64,000 nucleotides of DNA, from positions 1 through 64,000 of the forward strand of contig NZ_AVPJ01000002.1 in assembly GCF_000768705.1 (NCBI RefSeq), given 5' to 3'. Under the pieces are notes generated by a model. That model saw only the letters and a program-made list of their open reading frames with translations, did not search any database and had not been told where the DNA came from. Of the stretch, positions 43,854 to 52,174 are shown in pieces. The DNA is from Knoellia sinensis KCTC 19936 (lineage in GTDB: Bacteria; Actinomycetota; Actinomycetes; Actinomycetales; Dermatophilaceae). Numbering within the stretch: the first letter of the stretch is position 1; every line of letters starts with the position of its first letter. The position numbers and the translations under genes were made by a program.

Positions 43854-44020
43854 TCAACCGAGGCTGACCGCGGCAATCCGGCTCCCGAGCCCGCGACTGA
43901 GCCCCAAGACGGGCGGCGCCCTACGGGCGGACGATCAGCTCCGGCGGACGGTGGGCCATTGTCGGCGTGTCGCGCCTCTCGGCGGTCGAGCTGGTCGTCG
44001 GCCGGCAGGGCTCCGAGGCA

Positions 44021-44509
44021 TCAGAGGTACTGGTGCATGACGTGGAGTCCGACGCGGCCGTGCGCCCGACTGTCGAACGCCTCGGGGACTGTCCCGATGA
44101 TGGTGAACCCCAGGTCCTGCCACAGGGTCACGGCCACCGTGTTGGTCTCGACCACGGCGTTGAACTGCATTGCGGCATAACCCTGCTCGCGCGCCCACGC
44201 AAGCACCCACTCGCCGAGCGCTCGTCCCACGCCCTGCCCACGCGCGGCGTACGTCACCATGAACGACGCCGTGGAGACGTGTGACCCGCGGCCAGGGCGG
44301 TTGGGCCCGGTCTTGGCGGAGCCAAGGAGCTCACCCGACTCACCGATGGCCACGACTGTCACACCGGGAGGCGACTCGAGCCACCAGCTGCGCGCCTCGT
44401 CGATCGCCAGCCCCTCGGGGAACGCATACGTCTCGCCCGCGTCGACCACCTCGGTGAACGTGGGGAAGAACTCGACCCAGTCGGCCTCGGTGATCTCGCG
44501 GATGATCAT
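44021..44509 (-). CDS. GNAT-family N-acetyltransferase
   Basis: The 162-aa protein is a GNAT with IIREITEADWVEFFPTFTEVVDAGETY at the start and FMVTYAARGQGVGRALGEWVLAWAREQGYAAMQFNAVVETNTVAVTLWQDLGF containing the acetyl-CoA loop A-R-G-Q-G-V-G and the motif B strand. The TYAFPEGLAIDEARSWW segment resembles L-amino-acid acetyltransferases. Its ATG overlaps the stop of the YhhN-like gene, so this is the last gene of a three-gene coupled unit. Substrate unknown. Confidence 0.85.
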   Translation of the reverse strand: MIIREITEADWVEFFPTFTEVVDAGETYAFPEGLAIDEARSWWLESPPGVTVVAIGESGELLGSAKTGPNRPGRGSHVSTASFMVTYAARGQGVGRALGEWVLAWAREQGYAAMQFNAVVETNTVAVTLWQDLGFTIIGTVPEAFDSRAHGRVGLHVMHQYL

Positions 44510-45237
44510 GCAGGTGTTGCCTCACGATGCGGTGGTGTTTGGTCGGGGTCGTCGCGCAGACCGTGGACCAGGAGGGCGAGGGCTGCGGTGTAGGTCGACA
44601 GGACGATGCCAGAGACCACGGCGCGGTGTCGCGGGGTTTTCGCGACGTGCTCCCCGACGATGATCGCCGCATCGGACAGCAGGAAGAGGCCGCCACCGAG
44701 CGCGACCGCACGCCGCGCCCGAGGTGGCCGTCCGTCGCTCATGGACAGGGCGGACATGGAGCCGAGCAGCAGCCCATAGCCGGTGAGCACCGGATCGGGC
44801 TCGCCGGTGGAGCCCAACTCGAGCGCCCCGAGGCCGGCCATCACCGTGCCTGCGGTGGCCGCGGCCCCGACCTTCGGGCGGACCCCGTCCGAGAGCAGGA
44901 GAGCGAGGAGTCCGGACTGCTGGACGGCGAAGGCACTGGCGCCGCGGCGCATGAAGTGGCGGCGCTCCGGGCTCTCGGGAGCGGAGACCTCTGACCGGTT
45001 CATGAACCAGTCACCGACCACCGAGCCCACGAGGGCTGCGGTCAAGGTCGCGGTGCGGGCGGTGCTTCGTCCATTGCGAGTCGCGAGAACGCCGCCGGCC
45101 AACGTCGGGGCGAGCAACATCTTGCTCACGAGGTGCGTGCGCGGTTTGCCCACGACCGCGGCGACCGTGGTCGCGGCGGCGAGGGGTACGTAGGCGAGGA
45201 GGTCGGCTCGGCGTCGGAGGATGCTCATGGGCTTCAC
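44506..45237 (-). CDS. YhhN/TMEM86-family membrane protein
   Basis: The 243-aa protein has eight or so hydrophobic segments and the YhhN pattern: RTHLVSKMLLAPTLAGG near residue 30, ALVGSVVGDWFMNRS with the conserved G-D (near residue 70), and GGGLFLLSDAAIIVGEHV near residue 190. Animal homologues (TMEM86) are lysoplasmalogenases; bacterial members may act on lysolipids. GTG 45237 overlaps the stop of the upstream gene as GTGA, so I use it; ATG 45228 is an alternative. The gene also overlaps the GNAT gene downstream. Confidence 0.75.
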   Translation of the reverse strand: MKPMSILRRRADLLAYVPLAAATTVAAVVGKPRTHLVSKMLLAPTLAGGVLATRNGRSTARTATLTAALVGSVVGDWFMNRSEVSAPESPERRHFMRRGASAFAVQQSGLLALLLSDGVRPKVGAAATAGTVMAGLGALELGSTGEPDPVLTGYGLLLGSMSALSMSDGRPPRARRAVALGGGLFLLSDAAIIVGEHVAKTPRHRAVVSGIVLSTYTAALALLVHGLRDDPDQTPPHREATPA

Positions 45238-46502
45238 CGGCGGGTCGTCGTGAACTCGAAATCGAAGCCCTCAAGGCGCGTGACCAGCGCCTCGCCGAGA
45301 GCCACTGAAGGCGTGAGCACTCCACTGCGAGCAGGGAGTTCATCGAGTGCGAGAGCCAGACCTGCCTGTCCCAGCATGATCGCGGTGCCCGAATAACCTG
45401 GATCGTATGCCGCACCCACGCGTTGCGTGTAGCGCGCACCAGTCGTCGTGGTCGTCTCGATTTCGAAGACGAAGCGACCTCGATCCATCGTCTCGTCGGA
45501 CGGGCCCTCTCCGGGCTTGGGGAGGATTCGGTCCAGGAGCGTGCGGGTGGGCGCAGTCGACATCCCGGCGAAGAGGCCACCGAGCACTGCTGCGGTCAGT
45601 CCCGCCTTGACGGCCCCCATCGGCCCCCGACCGGTGTCCATGACCTCGGAGTAGCGGAACTCGCGGCCGTAGGACCAGTTCGTCAACGAGTTGCTGCGAC
45701 GCACGATGCGGGTGTTGAAGGACGCCATGAAGAACGGGGCCACCCAGCGCTGCGTCACCTGGTCGTAGCGCGTGCCGGCCACGGCCTGCACCTTGCCCAC
45801 CAGACCGAACTCGTCCTGGGTCCGGTTGCGCGACGGGGGCTCGGCGTCCCTGTCCGGTGACAACCCGTGCGGGTCGGTCACGGCGCGCCGCCGCTCGGGG
45901 GAGCCCGAGATCTCGATGGCCTGTTGGCGCAGCGAGTCGATCGTCCCGCCGCTGACCCCACCGCGCAGCGTCCGCACGTGGGTCACCGTCTCGCCGAGGG
46001 TGCCCTCGCCGTCGGCGGCGACCTGCTGGGCGATCTTCCACACACCGAGGTCGGACGGGATGGAGTCGAAGCCGCACGCGTGCACGATCTTTGCGCCGCT
46101 CACCTCGGCGAGGGCGTGATTGGTGTCCACGCTGTCCTTGACGAAGAGCACCTCGCCCGTGAGGTCCGCATAGTGGGTGCCGGCGGCGGCACATGCGGAT
46201 GCGAGCGGCATACCCAATTTGGCGTAGGGACCCACGGTGGTGACGACGACGCGGGTCCGCGCGGCAAGGTCGACGACCGCAGCCGAGTCGGTCGTGTCGA
46301 CGACCACGAGGGGCCAGTCGGCGGCAGCGCCCGGCAGGGACGATCGCACCTCGGCCAACCGTTCGTCGGAGCGGCCGGCCAGAGCGATCCGCACGGACGT
46401 CGGCGCATGTTCGGCGAGATGGGCTGCGGTGAGGCGACCCACGAATCCGGTGGCGCCGACGAGGACGAGGTCGAACTCGCGGGCAGTGGGTGGTGCAGTC
46501 AT
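45234..46502 (-). CDS. saccharopine dehydrogenase-like (trans-acting enoyl reductase-type) protein
   Basis: The 422-aa protein starts with an NAD(P)-binding Rossmann fold LVLVGATGFVGRLTAAHLAEHAP (residues 12-34) and the cap region THYADLTGEVLFVKDSVD, which is the pattern of the mycobacterial trans-acting enoyl reductase and other saccharopine-dehydrogenase-like proteins. The family's C-terminal half (from FMASFNTRIV) is present. A role in lipid or polyketide reduction is possible but not shown. TACCGT at 46509-46514 lies 6 nt before ATG 46502. It heads a coupled unit with the YhhN-like and GNAT genes. Confidence 0.8.
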   Translation of the reverse strand: MTAPPTAREFDLVLVGATGFVGRLTAAHLAEHAPTSVRIALAGRSDERLAEVRSSLPGAAADWPLVVVDTTDSAAVVDLAARTRVVVTTVGPYAKLGMPLASACAAAGTHYADLTGEVLFVKDSVDTNHALAEVSGAKIVHACGFDSIPSDLGVWKIAQQVAADGEGTLGETVTHVRTLRGGVSGGTIDSLRQQAIEISGSPERRRAVTDPHGLSPDRDAEPPSRNRTQDEFGLVGKVQAVAGTRYDQVTQRWVAPFFMASFNTRIVRRSNSLTNWSYGREFRYSEVMDTGRGPMGAVKAGLTAAVLGGLFAGMSTAPTRTLLDRILPKPGEGPSDETMDRGRFVFEIETTTTTGARYTQRVGAAYDPGYSGTAIMLGQAGLALALDELPARSGVLTPSVALGEALVTRLEGFDFEFTTTRR

Positions 46503-46543
46503 CCGCCCACGGTAGGCGAACGGCATACGGCAGAGTGAGGCGC

Positions 46544-47791
46544 ATGGCGCAACGCACACGCGCACGGCGACCCAAGGTCCTCGCGATCGTCCAGGCCGGT
46601 GGCAAGGGCTCCCGAATGGACGTCCTCACCCGTGAACGTGCGAAACCCGCCCTTCCGTATGCCGGCCAGTTCCAACTCGTGGACTTCGCCCTCTCGTCAC
46701 TCGCGCACAGCGGTGTCGCTGACGTGTGGCTGTCCGTGCAGTACCTCGCGACGAGCCTGCACAAGCACGTCGCGAGCGGCCGCCCGTGGGACCTGGACCG
46801 GACCCGTGGCGGGTTGCAGTGGCTGCCGCCGCAGGAGGGGAGCGGTGCCGCCTCGCAGGACGGGTTCAGCGAGGGCAACGGGGACGACCTCTATCGCAAC
46901 CTCGACGCGATCCGGGACTTCGGGGCGGACGTGGTCCTCGTCCTCAGCGCGGACTCGGTGTACTCCCTCGACCTGCGGGACGTCATCGACCAGCACCTTG
47001 ACGGTGGCTCCTCGTGCACCATCGTGACGAAGGATGTGACGCGGAGTCAGGCTGTCGCCAAGGGTGTCGTCACTTTGGGCCCCGGACAGCGGGTGACGAG
47101 GTTCGACTACAAGCCCGACGACCCGGCCACGACGACGATCGCCGCCGAGATCTTCGCCTACGACCCCACGAGCCTGACGGAGACGCTGGAGGCGATCCGT
47201 GCAGAGCGGGTCAACGACGCAGAGGGGGACGACTCGGGGGTCGGCGACTTCGGGGAGCACCTCATCCCACGGCTCGTCGCCGGCGGGGACGTCCATGCGT
47301 TCGAGCTCCCGGGCTACTGGCGAGACCTGGGGACGCCGAGCGAGTACGTCGCGGCCCATCGGGACCTACTCGCCGGGCGGGTGGATGTCTTCGACGATCC
47401 CGCGTGGCCGATGCTCACGCGCTGGCCCGAGCTGCCGTGCGCGATGGTGCGCCGGGGCGCCACGGTCGACGGGTCCGTGGTCAGTGCCGGGTGCGACGTG
47501 GCGGGCACGGTGGTGCGCAGTGTCCTCGGTCCGGGAGTTCGCGTGGCCAAGGGTGCCCTCGTCGAGGACTCCATCGTCTTCGCCGAGACGACTGTCGAGG
47601 CGCAGGCCGAGGTGCGTGCCGCCATCATCGACTCGCGCTGTGTGGTCGCCCGCGGGGCTCGCGTCGGTGAGACGCCGCCCGGAACGCGGATCGGTGAGGA
47701 TCGCCTCGTCCTCGTTGGCCGCGACAGCGGCATCGGCCGGGGCGCCGTCGTGGCACCGGGTGCGCGCCTTGAGCCGGGCACGCACGCCTGA
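46544..47791 (+). CDS. glgC: GlgC-like sugar-1-phosphate nucleotidyltransferase
   Basis: The 415-aa protein has the nucleotidyltransferase core: VLAIVQAGGKGSRMDVLTRERAKPALPYAG at residues 12-41, with S-R-M in place of the usual T-R-L, and VVLVLSADSVYSLDLRDVIDQH near residues 125-145. The C-terminal part (from PAWPMLTRWPELPCA) has left-handed beta-helix hexapeptide-like repeats. ADP-glucose pyrophosphorylase of glycogen synthesis is the best call, but glucose-1-phosphate specificity is not certain, since the AGGKGTRL and PAxP motifs are slightly altered. CAGAGT at 46531-46536 lies 7 nt before ATG 46544. Confidence 0.75.
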   Translation: MAQRTRARRPKVLAIVQAGGKGSRMDVLTRERAKPALPYAGQFQLVDFALSSLAHSGVADVWLSVQYLATSLHKHVASGRPWDLDRTRGGLQWLPPQEGSGAASQDGFSEGNGDDLYRNLDAIRDFGADVVLVLSADSVYSLDLRDVIDQHLDGGSSCTIVTKDVTRSQAVAKGVVTLGPGQRVTRFDYKPDDPATTTIAAEIFAYDPTSLTETLEAIRAERVNDAEGDDSGVGDFGEHLIPRLVAGGDVHAFELPGYWRDLGTPSEYVAAHRDLLAGRVDVFDDPAWPMLTRWPELPCAMVRRGATVDGSVVSAGCDVAGTVVRSVLGPGVRVAKGALVEDSIVFAETTVEAQAEVRAAIIDSRCVVARGARVGETPPGTRIGEDRLVLVGRDSGIGRGAVVAPGARLEPGTHA

Positions 47792-47804
47792 AGTCCTCGC
47801 AAAC

Positions 47805-47822
47805 CACCCATCCGAGGGTGGC
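47805..47822. terminator. short hairpin after the glgC-like gene
   Basis: CCACCC and GGGTGG flank a 6-nt loop, about 14 bp after the stop. The stem is only 6 bp, so the call is weak. Confidence 0.35.
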
Positions 47823-47894
47823 GGGGCGCCGGGCGTGGGCGTAGACAGGAGGGACCGGCATCGCCGGATGCCGGTGCGCTCTTGGAGGTGCGCG

Positions 47895-48083
47895 ATGACG
47901 ACTCAGCACATCAACCGCGACCCGCTGGCCGACCTCAACATGGGCCAGGGCCCGGATGTCCTCCCCGAGGGGAGCCGCCATGAACCCGAGGGAGGGCGCC
48001 CCTGGGAGCCGATCGAGGGTGACGCGGCCGAGCTCGACAAGGGTGGAGGGGAGACAGCCGAGGGCGACGACTACGACATCTGA
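47895..48083 (+). CDS. small acidic uncharacterised protein (62 aa)
   Basis: The 62-aa product is strongly acidic and disordered-looking (PDVLPEGSRHEPEGGRPWEP, then EGDAAELDKGGGETAEGDDYDI). A clear Shine-Dalgarno GGAGG at 47884-47888 precedes ATG 47895, and third codon positions are C or G throughout. A hairpin ACCGGCATC/GATGCCGGT lies just upstream (about 47855-47873). I do not recognise the family. It lies between the glgC-like gene and an ABC-F gene in opposite orientation. Confidence 0.6.
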   Translation: MTTQHINRDPLADLNMGQGPDVLPEGSRHEPEGGRPWEPIEGDAAELDKGGGETAEGDDYDI

Positions 48084-48137
48084 CGGCCGTGCTGGCCACG
48101 TCCGATCAGCCCGGCTCAGGTCGGGGTCGGGTCACGG

Positions 48138-49775
48138 TCAGGTCTTGGTGACCTGACCGTTGTCGACGTGCCAGTGCTGGTCCAGGTCCACGTTCTCCAG
48201 GAGCCGCCGGTCATGTGAGACGAGGAGGAGTGTGCCGTCGTAGGACCGGAGGGCCTGTTCGAGTTGCTCGATGGCGGGCAGGTCGAGGTGGTTGGTGGGC
48301 TCGTCGAGAACGAGGAGGTTCACGCCGCGCGCCTGGAGCAGCGCCATCGCGGCCCTGGTCCGTTCGCCGGGGGAGAGGCGTCCGACGAGGCTCGTGACCT
48401 GGTCGGCGCGGAGCCCGAACTTGGCGAGGAGGGTGCGTCGATCGGCGGGCTCCATGTCCGGCACGGCCAGACCGAAGGCGTCCGCCAGGCTGAGGTCCTC
48501 GCGGAGGCCGGTCCGGGCCTGGTCGATCTCGCCGATGGCGACACTGGCTCCGAGACTGGCCGTTCCCGAGTCGGGTGCGAGGCGTCCGAGGAGGAGCCTG
48601 AGCAAGGTGGTCTTGCCTGCGCCGTTGGGGCCGGTGATCCCGATGCGGGTGCGCGACTCGACGTGGAGCGACACCGGTCCGAGGGTGAAGTCGCCTCGGG
48701 TGACAGTGGCCTCGTTGAGGGTGGCCACGACCGAGCTCGACCGCGGGGCCTGCCCGATGGAGAACTGCAGCACCCACTCCTTGCGTGGCTCCTCGACCTC
48801 GTCGAGGCGAGCGATGCGCGACTCCATCTGGCGCACCTTCCTGGCCTGCTTCTCGGCAGAGTCGATGCTCGCGGCCCGACGGATCTTGTCGTTGTCGGGG
48901 CTCTTCTTGATCGCGTTGCGGACACCCTTGCTGCTCCACTCGCGCTGGGTGCGGGCGCGGGCGACCAGATCGGCCTTGGTCTCGGCGTACTCCTCGTAGG
49001 CCTCGCGGGCGTGCCGCCGTGCGATCTCCCGTTCCTCGAGGTACGACTCGTAGCCGCCGTCGTGGACGCTGACGGAGTTCTGCGCCAGTTCGAGTTCGAC
49101 GATGCGGGTGATGCAACGCGACAGGAACTCACGGTCGTGCGAGACGAGGACGACTCCGCCGCGCAGTCCGGTGACGAACTCCTCGAGCCGGGCGAGGCCG
49201 GCGAGGTCGAGGTCGTTGGTCGGCTCGTCGAGCAGCACGATGTCGAATCGGCTGAGGAGCAGGGCAGCGAGGGCAGCCCGGGCTGCCTGGCCGCCTGACA
49301 GGGCGGTCATGTGGGCATCGGGCCCAACGTCGAGGCCGAGTTCGGCAAGCATCGGCGGGATGCGGTCCTCGAGGTCAGGAGCACCGCTGGCGAGCCAATG
49401 GTCGAGGGCGTGGGCGTAGGTGTCGGCAGCGCGGGGGTCGTCGCTGTCGAGGGCTGCCGCTGCCGACTCCATGGCGTCGGTCGCGGCGGTCGCTCCGGTG
49501 CGGCGAGCGATGTAGCCGGCCACGGTCTCGCCGGGGACGCGCTCGTGTTCCTGCGGCAGCCAGCCGACGAAGGCGTCGGACGGTGCGGTGGTGACGCTCC
49601 CCGCCAGCGGGGTGGACTCGCCCGCCAGAAGACGCAGCAGCGTGGTCTTGCCGGCGCCATTGGCCCCGACGACCCCGACGACGTCGCCGGGCGCGACCGT
49701 GAGGTCGAGGTTCTCGAACAGGGTCCGATGGGCGTGCCCTCCGGACAGGTCCTTCGCCACGAGGGTCGCGTTCAC
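48138..49775 (-). CDS. ABC-F family ATPase
   Basis: The 545-aa soluble protein has two ATP-binding cassettes and no membrane segments. The first has Walker A GANGAGKTT, signature LSGGQAARAALAALLLS and Walker B IVLLDEPTNDLDL; the second has GPNGAGKTT, LSPGERTRAAMALLQ and LLVLDEPTNHLDL. The linker of about 85 residues between them is rich in charged residues (REIARRHAREAYEEYAETK), as in the ribosome-protecting and translation-factor ABC-F proteins. It may give antibiotic resistance or modulate translation. The start GTG 49775 is 6 nt after TAGTCT (49782-49787). Confidence 0.92.
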   Translation of the reverse strand: MNATLVAKDLSGGHAHRTLFENLDLTVAPGDVVGVVGANGAGKTTLLRLLAGESTPLAGSVTTAPSDAFVGWLPQEHERVPGETVAGYIARRTGATAATDAMESAAAALDSDDPRAADTYAHALDHWLASGAPDLEDRIPPMLAELGLDVGPDAHMTALSGGQAARAALAALLLSRFDIVLLDEPTNDLDLAGLARLEEFVTGLRGGVVLVSHDREFLSRCITRIVELELAQNSVSVHDGGYESYLEEREIARRHAREAYEEYAETKADLVARARTQREWSSKGVRNAIKKSPDNDKIRRAASIDSAEKQARKVRQMESRIARLDEVEEPRKEWVLQFSIGQAPRSSSVVATLNEATVTRGDFTLGPVSLHVESRTRIGITGPNGAGKTTLLRLLLGRLAPDSGTASLGASVAIGEIDQARTGLREDLSLADAFGLAVPDMEPADRRTLLAKFGLRADQVTSLVGRLSPGERTRAAMALLQARGVNLLVLDEPTNHLDLPAIEQLEQALRSYDGTLLLVSHDRRLLENVDLDQHWHVDNGQVTKT

Positions 49776-49812
49776 GAGCACAGACTAGGCGGGTCCGTCC
49801 GCAGTGTCAGAA

Positions 49813-49866
49813 CCGCAACGTCAGTGTCCACGGCTGCAAGAGAAGCCGTTCACGCTGACGTTGCGG
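49813..49866. repeat. palindrome (family A, third copy)
   Basis: CCGCAACGTCAG at the left pairs with CTGACGTTGCGG at the right, with inner ACGGCT/AGCCGT pairing and a few mismatches. It is the same element as the two copies at 7877-7988, and lies after the methionine aminopeptidase gene on its minus strand. Confidence 0.75.
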
Positions 49867-49892
49867 AGGGCCGCGCGTCAGGCGGTTAGGGG

Positions 49893-50660
49893 TCACACGC
49901 GGGTGAGGACCTCAGCGCCGTCGTCGGTGATGACGATCGTGTGTTCGCTGTGCGCGGTCCGGCACCCGGTGGCGCTGCGCAGCGTCCAGCCGTCGGCATC
50001 CGTGACGAGTCGGTCGGTGTCCTCCATGACCCAGGGTTCGAGGGCCAACATCAGCCCCGGACGCAGCGTGAAGCCCCGGCCGGGACGACCGGAGTTGGAC
50101 ACGTGCGGGTCCTGGTGCATCGTCGAACCGATGCCATGACCGCCGAACTCGAGGTTGATCGGGTAGCCGGCGCCGCTCAGCACCGTCCCGATGGCGTGCT
50201 CGAGGTCTCCGATCCGCTGGCCCGGGCCGGCTGCTGCGATGGCGGCAGCCAGGGCGCGTTCGGTCGTCTCGATGAGTGCCACGCTCCGCGTCGGTCGGGA
50301 GTCGCCGACGATGAAGCTGATCGCCGAGTCGGCCGCAAGGCCGGCCTTCGACACGGCGAGATCGAGGGAGAGCAGGTCACCGTCCGCCAGTGCGTAGTCG
50401 TGCGGCAGGCCGTGCAGCACTCCGTCGTTGACAGACGTGCAGATGTAGTGCCCGAAGGGTCCCCTGCCGAACGACGGCGCGTAGTCGACGTAGCACGATT
50501 CAGCACCCGCGTCCGCGATCATCTGCTTCGTCCAGGCGTCGATCTCGAGGAGGTTGGTGCCGACGGTGACCCGCTCCCGCAGCGTGCTGAGGATGCTGCC
50601 CACAAGGGCGCCGGTGACACGGGCCCGGTCCACCTCGGCCGGCGTGAGGATCTCGATCAT
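49893..50660 (-). CDS. map: type I methionine aminopeptidase
   Basis: The 255-aa protein has the pita-bread fold with the metal ligands: the aspartates in LLSLDLAVSKAGLAADS, H and E in FGGHGIGSTMHQDP and MLALEPWVME, and the final E in RTAHSEHTIVI. ICTSVNDGVLHGLP is the substrate loop with the conserved asparagine and histidine (HG). It removes the initiator methionine from new proteins. CACAGT at 50667-50672 lies 6 nt before ATG 50660. An upstream extension to 51320 overlaps the divergent gene and is not needed. Confidence 0.93.
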   Translation of the reverse strand: MIEILTPAEVDRARVTGALVGSILSTLRERVTVGTNLLEIDAWTKQMIADAGAESCYVDYAPSFGRGPFGHYICTSVNDGVLHGLPHDYALADGDLLSLDLAVSKAGLAADSAISFIVGDSRPTRSVALIETTERALAAAIAAAGPGQRIGDLEHAIGTVLSGAGYPINLEFGGHGIGSTMHQDPHVSNSGRPGRGFTLRPGLMLALEPWVMEDTDRLVTDADGWTLRSATGCRTAHSEHTIVITDDGAEVLTRV

Positions 50661-50781
50661 GCGCCCACTGTGACACCTCCGCCACGGCCGGCATGCGGGA
50701 GGCCGCACTGGAATCCGGCGCTCGCGAACCGCATGTGGACGGGGCGCGGCTCCCGGAGGTGCGCGTCGTAGCATCGACGCC

Positions 50782-51678
50782 GTGAGTCCGGACACCACGC
50801 GCTGCTCCAACGCCTTCCGTGAGCGCGGCGAACCCATGATCGGGTCGGCGCCGGTCGCGCGTCGCTGGCTCCTCATCGAGCACCCCGGGCCGTGGTCCAA
50901 GGACCATCTCGAGACACCGCCGATCGCCGGTCCGGTGGCACAGGCCATCGAGGCCGCCTGCGCCGAGCACCAGGGGCGGTCGCTTCTCGTGCGCCGCACC
51001 GGCCGCCGTGAGCCGGGAGAAGCCAACGCCTGGTATGCCGTGGACACCAGTCTCGGGACCTGGGTCACCGGCACGTGGCGCACCACCGACGACCTGCTCG
51101 ATGCGGTCAGGGCACTGGGGACACCGCTCACGCACTCCGAGACGTTCGCCCCGCCGATGCTGCTCGTCTGCACCCAGGGGACTCGGGACGCCTGCTGCGC
51201 GTTGCGCGGCCGACCAGTCACCGCTGCCCTCGCCAAGGTGTGGCCCGACGAGGTGTGGGAGTGCACCCACCTATCCGGCCACCGCTTCGCCGGGACATTC
51301 ATCTCCATGCCCGACGGCACCTGCTACGGCATGGTGGATCTCCCCATTGCCGTGGAGGTTGTCCGCGCGCACCGAGCGGGCCTGGTCGACACGACCCATC
51401 TGCGGGGACTTGCCCGCTACTCACCCGCGGTGCAGGCGGCGACCGGACTGGTTCTTGCCGAGCACGGGCCTGCGGCGATCACGTCGGCGCGGCCAGGAAC
51501 GGTCGAGGTCCTCTCCGAGACGGTGACGCGGGTCGAGGTCATCGGCGACGAACCCCTCCCCGACACGACGTGGGTCGAGGTGACGGCGGAGGCACTTGAG
51601 CCGGCCCCGCTGTCGTGCGGAAAAGGCCCGGGTGAGCACACGGCATACAGAGCGGTTGTCGTCCCCGACCCCCGCTGA
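50782..51678 (+). CDS. sucrase/ferredoxin-like [2Fe-2S] thioredoxin-fold protein
   Basis: The 298-aa protein is of the sucrase/ferredoxin-like family: LLVCTQGTRDACCALRGRPV (near residues 130-150) supplies the cysteine cluster and ECTHLSGHRFAGTFISMPDG the conserved histidines, a [2Fe-2S]-binding thioredoxin fold. The N-terminal RWLLIEHPGPWSKDHLETPPI motif is typical for the actinobacterial branch. Redox partner and function are unknown. GTG 50782 is used because TAGCAT (50769-50774) ends 7 nt before it. It is divergent from map. Confidence 0.8.
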   Translation: MSPDTTRCSNAFRERGEPMIGSAPVARRWLLIEHPGPWSKDHLETPPIAGPVAQAIEAACAEHQGRSLLVRRTGRREPGEANAWYAVDTSLGTWVTGTWRTTDDLLDAVRALGTPLTHSETFAPPMLLVCTQGTRDACCALRGRPVTAALAKVWPDEVWECTHLSGHRFAGTFISMPDGTCYGMVDLPIAVEVVRAHRAGLVDTTHLRGLARYSPAVQAATGLVLAEHGPAAITSARPGTVEVLSETVTRVEVIGDEPLPDTTWVEVTAEALEPAPLSCGKGPGEHTAYRAVVVPDPR

Positions 51679-51691
51679 CCCCGCCCATTCC

Positions 51692-51770
51692 TTCGACTTT
51701 GTGCCCCACTGGGACACGCTGATTGGGCCTTCGGCCGACGAACCATGTCCCAGTGGGGCACAAAGTCGAA
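51692..51770. repeat. 25-bp-arm perfect palindrome between convergent genes (family E)
   Basis: The left arm 51692-51716 begins TTCGACTTTGTGCCCCACTG; the right arm 51746-51770 is its exact reverse complement, with a 29-nt loop. It lies between two convergent genes. A relative is at 58041-58117. Probably a bidirectional terminator. Confidence 0.85.
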
Positions 51771-51773
51771 AGG

Positions 51774-52169
51774 TCAGGCGAGGGCGGCCTTGACCTTGTC
51801 GATGACGGCCTGCTCCTCGGCGTTGACGCCGTCGGAGGCGTCCGCCACGGCCTGGGCCGCCTCGAGGATGACGCCCTTGAACGCCTCGGCCGAGCCGTCG
51901 GCCTTGGCGTTGAGGATCCCGACGGCCTGGGTCAGCCCGCTCATGACGGACTGTTCCTGCGCGGCGGCATCACCCGACGGAGGGGTGGGGAAGCCGCCGC
52001 CCCGGAGGATCTCGGTGATCTCCTTGGGGCCGGAGGCGAGGGCCTTGGACCCGGCGAGGCTCTCCTTGAACGACGAGAAGAAGCCGGGGTCAGCCTTGCT
52101 CACGAGGGCGATCGCCCCGAAAGCAGCGTTGCGGACGGTGTCGCGTTCTGCATCGGTGTATTCAGCCAT
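51774..52169 (-). CDS. small helical protein with TerB-like C-terminal half
   Basis: The 131-aa protein is mostly helical. Its second half ends in LEAAQAVADASDGVNAEEQAVIDKVKAALA, which resembles the TerB/tellurite-resistance-like helical module where an acidic D-x-D-G-x-x-x-x-E-E turn precedes the last helix. The first half has AFGAIALVSKADPGFFSSFKESLAG. I call it uncharacterised. It follows the metallophosphoesterase fusion gene on the minus strand, with only 5 bp between the stop of that gene and this start, and the hexamer AAACTG 6 nt upstream is a poor -10 match, so it is more likely part of that operon. Confidence 0.65.
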   Translation of the reverse strand: MAEYTDAERDTVRNAAFGAIALVSKADPGFFSSFKESLAGSKALASGPKEITEILRGGGFPTPPSGDAAAQEQSVMSGLTQAVGILNAKADGSAEAFKGVILEAAQAVADASDGVNAEEQAVIDKVKAALA

Positions 52170-52174
52170 GCACG

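Noticed and set aside
43854-44020. Possible small gene between the last SDR and the GNAT gene
   Set aside because: No start with a plausible ribosome site and no convincing frame; the 167 bp look like ordinary intergenic DNA between convergent genes.
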